In this document: piece by piece, positions 5,793 through 7,078 of the stretch | How positions within the stretch are numbered: position 1 is the stretch's first letter | Layout of the letters: every line of letters starts with the position of its first letter | Source: Hydrogenimonas sp. | GTDB lineage: Bacteria; Campylobacterota; Campylobacteria; Campylobacterales; Hydrogenimonadaceae | DNA: 7,078 bases | Direction of reading: 5' to 3' | NCBI RefSeq assembly: GCF_029933015.1 | Contig: NZ_JAOZOZ010000081.1 | Location: 1 to 7,078 of the forward strand | Made by a program: the position numbers and the translations under genes | The notes under the pieces: model-generated | The model's input: only the letters and a program-made list of their open reading frames with translations | The model's database searches: none | What the model was told of the DNA's origin: nothing

Positions 5793-6271
5793 TTGTAGGT
5801 TTTGTAACCGATGTCGTTTCCGACCACGACTTTCACCTGGATATTCCAGCGTCCTCCCCGTTCGATGACAAAGGGATCGCTGACATAGAGCCCGTCCTCA
5901 CGTTTGAAGGTGCCGAGTTTTTTCTCACCTTTGAGAGTCGTCGGCCGTGCGACGATAGCGACGATCTCCGCGCCGTCGACAGGATTGCCGTGGATATCCG
6001 TCAAAGACACGACCACTCTGTTTTCGCCTTTTTTGAGACGGTTTTGTGTCAGATCGATGCGGTATTTGCTGTCGAAGACTCTCTGTTTGGCCAGTATTTC
6101 GTTGATATTCTCATCGACATCCTGATAATCCATCATATAGCTGTTGTCCAGCTGTACGGGATTGCTCACGGCGACCTTGATCGTCCAGATACCCAGCAGT
6201 ACGACGGTCAGGATCATACCGACGATGGCGTAGGGCCAGTAGTTTATCTCATTGTTCCGTTTCTGTTCCAC
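5774..6271 (-). CDS. FixH-family protein, cbb3 oxidase cluster accessory
   Basis: This 165-residue protein has a short cytoplasmic N-terminus, one membrane helix at about residues 11-34 (beginning YWPYAIVGMIL) and a large periplasmic domain. The pattern W-P-Y/helix/AVSNPVQLDNSYMMDYQ resembles FixH-family proteins, where a Trp-rich start precedes a single helix and a periplasmic part beginning near a conserved N-P...D-x-Y segment. The remainder reads as a beta-sandwich, with RVVVSLTDIHGNPVDGAEI at 85-103. FixH belongs to fixGHIS/ccoGHIS loci, which assemble or supply copper to cbb3 oxidase; the exact role is unresolved. The start is GTG at 6271, supported by AAGAGG (6282-6277) at 5 bases and by the absence of an ATG before the helix. 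It overlaps the upstream gene by 23 bases and ends the unit before the rplM promoter. The ORF is certain; the family call is moderately sure. Confidence 0.75.
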   Translation of the reverse strand: MEQKRNNEINYWPYAIVGMILTVVLLGIWTIKVAVSNPVQLDNSYMMDYQDVDENINEILAKQRVFDSKYRIDLTQNRLKKGENRVVVSLTDIHGNPVDGAEIVAIVARPTTLKGEKKLGTFKREDGLYVSDPFVIERGGRWNIQVKVVVGNDIGYKTYKTFVEE

Positions 6272-6881
6272 GTTTTCCTCTTTTTTTCGCCACGATGAAT
6301 TGTAAAATCACGAATGCAAGTATGGCATAGAATATCGTACGAACGATTTGAAAACTGGTTTTACTTCCGCTGCCTACACTGGTCGTAAGTTTGACGCCCT
6401 TGCTCTCGGCGACCTGATCCACGATATCGGCGTATCCGTTGAAAAGAGCCACTTCATGTTTGACACTCTCACTCTTGCTGAAAGCGGGACTCATGACCGG
6501 TTTGATCGTACCGCGCCACGGCAGAGGACTGAGTATCTGATCGATATCGATCAGTTTTTTCGCATCGTCGGAAGCGAAAATGTTGACGGCGGTCGGCTTG
6601 ACGGAAAAGTAGAGCAAAATGTATGTACGATGTTTCCGTTTGATCTCATCGAGAAACTTGCCGGGTTTGCTTCTGTTCAGATCCGCGACTGCCGCGACGA
6701 AAACGGGAACATGGGTCTTTTCATAGAGCTCACTCCCCATCTGCTCGATTTTCTCGACCTCTTTCGGCGGCATGATGCCGTCGTTGGCGAGAATGAAATC
6801 TATCTGATCCGATGCAAAAACGGGGGAAAAGAGTATCAGTAGAAGAAAAGGGCCAAAAGCCCTTTTGAAAAAGTCAATCAT
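6249..6881 (-). CDS. Exported, C-terminally anchored protein with TPM-like domain
   Basis: This protein of 210 residues starts with a signal peptide (residues 1-23, hydrophobic core PFLLLILFSPVFA, cleavage before SDQ). A domain at about 28-125 contains NDGIMPPKEVEKIEQMGSEL, a THVPVFVAAV strand and a TYILLYF strand. A linker follows, then a membrane helix at about 178-197 with a basic cytoplasmic tail (KKRGKRGTETEQ). The order 'acidic start, helix, strand with T-x-x-P-V, ILL strand' resembles TPM domains, which are mostly periplasmic-side and anchored by a single helix, but the match is by eye and divergent. The ATG at 6881 is preferred over an in-frame TTG at 6890 three codons upstream; neither has a good ribosome binding site. 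It lies 12 bases after the 33-residue gene and overlaps fixH by 23 bases, suggesting a role in the same respiratory complex. Function is not established. Confidence 0.75.
   Translation of the reverse strand: MIDFFKRAFGPFLLLILFSPVFASDQIDFILANDGIMPPKEVEKIEQMGSELYEKTHVPVFVAAVADLNRSKPGKFLDEIKRKHRTYILLYFSVKPTAVNIFASDDAKKLIDIDQILSPLPWRGTIKPVMSPAFSKSESVKHEVALFNGYADIVDQVAESKGVKLTTSVGSGSKTSFQIVRTIFYAILAFVILQFIVAKKRGKRGTETEQ
6277..6282 (-). promoter_or_regulatory. Ribosome binding site supporting the GTG start of fixH
   Basis: AAGAGG on the minus strand, 5 bases before the GTG at 6271 and inside the 3' end of the preceding gene. It decides the start because no ATG occurs before the membrane helix of the product. 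Confidence 0.65.
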
Positions 6882-6893
6882 TGGAGTCAATGA

Positions 6894-6995
6894 TCAACCG
6901 ACAAATGCATGGTTGGCAGTTACGACAGCATACAGTGTGTAGGCCGCCAAAACAACCATGCCCCATCCGAGTACTTTATCCATAATCTGAATCAT
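6894..6995 (-). CDS. Small single-pass membrane protein, 33 residues
   Basis: A short gene reading MIQIMDKVLGWGMVVLAAY and continuing TLYAVVTANHAFVG to a TGA. It has a short charged N-terminus (MDK) and a hydrophobic helix from about residue 8 to 27, ending in a His/Phe tail, which is a typical single-pass small membrane protein. The strongest ribosome binding site in the window, AAGGAGG (7007-7001), lies 5 bases before the ATG, so it is very probably translated. It sits between an unidentified upstream gene and the TPM-like gene, 12 bases before the latter. Small helices are common subunits of cbb3 oxidase clusters (CcoQ, the DUF4006 family), so a structural or assembly role is plausible. 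I do not recognise it as either of these: it is shorter than both and lacks the usual CcoQ tail. Confidence 0.7.
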   Translation of the reverse strand: MIQIMDKVLGWGMVVLAAYTLYAVVTANHAFVG

Positions 6996-7000
6996 TCGAT

Positions 7001-7007
7001 CCTCCTT
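7001..7007 (-). promoter_or_regulatory. Strong ribosome binding site of the 33-residue membrane protein
   Basis: AAGGAGG on the minus strand at 5 bases from the ATG at 6995. It is a near-perfect complement to the 16S rRNA tail and is the main evidence that this very short frame is a gene. It also selects the ATG at 6995 over the in-frame ATG at 6983. Confidence 0.8.
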
Positions 7008-7020
7008 GGTTTTCTTGTAT

Positions 7021-7078
7021 TTACTTTTTCAGTTTTTTCTGCACGATATCCCACCTGGGATAGACGAAGACCGTATGG
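7021..7078 (-). CDS. Unidentified protein, C-terminal 18 residues (partial, 5' end beyond right edge)
   Basis: The last 18 codons of a gene entering from the right edge read HTVFVYPRWDIVQKKLKK and end in TAA at 7021, 25 bases before the next ATG. This frame is preferred because its third codon positions are mostly G or C, like the confirmed genes here. A second open frame running to a TGA that overlaps the next ATG has A/T-rich third positions and would translate the ribosome binding site. A basic C-terminal tail (QKKLKK) is visible but no domain. By position it could belong to the cbb3 oxidase cluster; the sequence is too short to identify it. Confidence 0.55.
   Translation of the reverse strand, partial: HTVFVYPRWDIVQKKLKK

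Noticed and set aside
5756..6298. Plus-strand frame of 180 codons opposite fixH
   Set aside because: Asp/Phe/Val-rich shadow with no domain; the minus-strand gene has a membrane helix, a ribosome binding site and a family pattern.
6894..6995. Naming the 33-residue protein CcoQ or DUF4006
   Set aside because: It is a single-helix protein in a suitable place but shorter than either family, without a recognisable tail motif, and the upstream gene could not be identified as an oxidase subunit.
6994..7078. An alternative reading frame entering from the right edge and ending in a TGA that overlaps the small gene's ATG
   Set aside because: Its third codon positions are A/T-rich, unlike the real genes, and it would translate the AAGGAGG ribosome binding site; the frame ending in TAA at 7021 fits better.

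Overview
The window comes from a bacterium that is most likely a member of the Campylobacterota (formerly Epsilonproteobacteria), probably one of the free-living, roughly 50% G+C lineages such as the Sulfurovum, Sulfurimonas or Hydrogenimonas type. The evidence is the por gene order C-D-A (with B expected next), as in Helicobacter; a fixH-type gene with small membrane-protein neighbours just before rplM-rpsI; and A/T-rich gaps within otherwise G/C-rich coding DNA. The genus is inference, because no rRNA gene is present. All genes run on the minus strand, so the window reads from right to left, and coding density is very high.

Region 1 (7078 to 5774) looks like the tail of a respiratory cluster for cbb3-type cytochrome oxidase. 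It holds the last 18 codons of an unidentified gene, a 33-residue single-pass membrane protein, a secreted and C-terminally anchored protein resembling a divergent TPM domain, and a FixH-family protein. FixH and the TPM-like gene overlap by 23 bases.

Region 2 (5773 to 2248) starts with an A/T-rich promoter region followed by rplM and rpsI (ribosomal proteins uL13 and uS9). A 36-base gap with a strong G/C hairpin follows, then three genes joined by overlapping stop and start codons: a periplasmic single-domain rhodanese, a family 5 (peptide/nickel-type) periplasmic substrate-binding protein without any permease or ATPase next to it, and a HAD-superfamily phosphatase starting at GTG.

Region 3 (2247 to 1) starts with a short regulatory gap carrying an imperfect inverted repeat and continues with porC, porD and porA, the gamma, delta and alpha subunits of a four-subunit pyruvate:ferredoxin oxidoreductase. 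porA is cut by the left edge about where its end is expected, and porB should lie just outside. In autotrophic Campylobacterota this enzyme carboxylates acetyl-CoA to pyruvate as an extension of the reductive TCA cycle; in heterotrophs it oxidises pyruvate. The direction cannot be read from this window.

No tRNA, rRNA, CRISPR array, insertion sequence or phage gene was seen. Most of the window is core metabolism and translation. The less ordinary parts are the coupled rhodanese/binding-protein/phosphatase trio behind the ribosomal genes, the hairpin before it, the inverted repeat before porC, and the 33-residue membrane protein. No canonical intrinsic terminator (hairpin plus U-run) was found.
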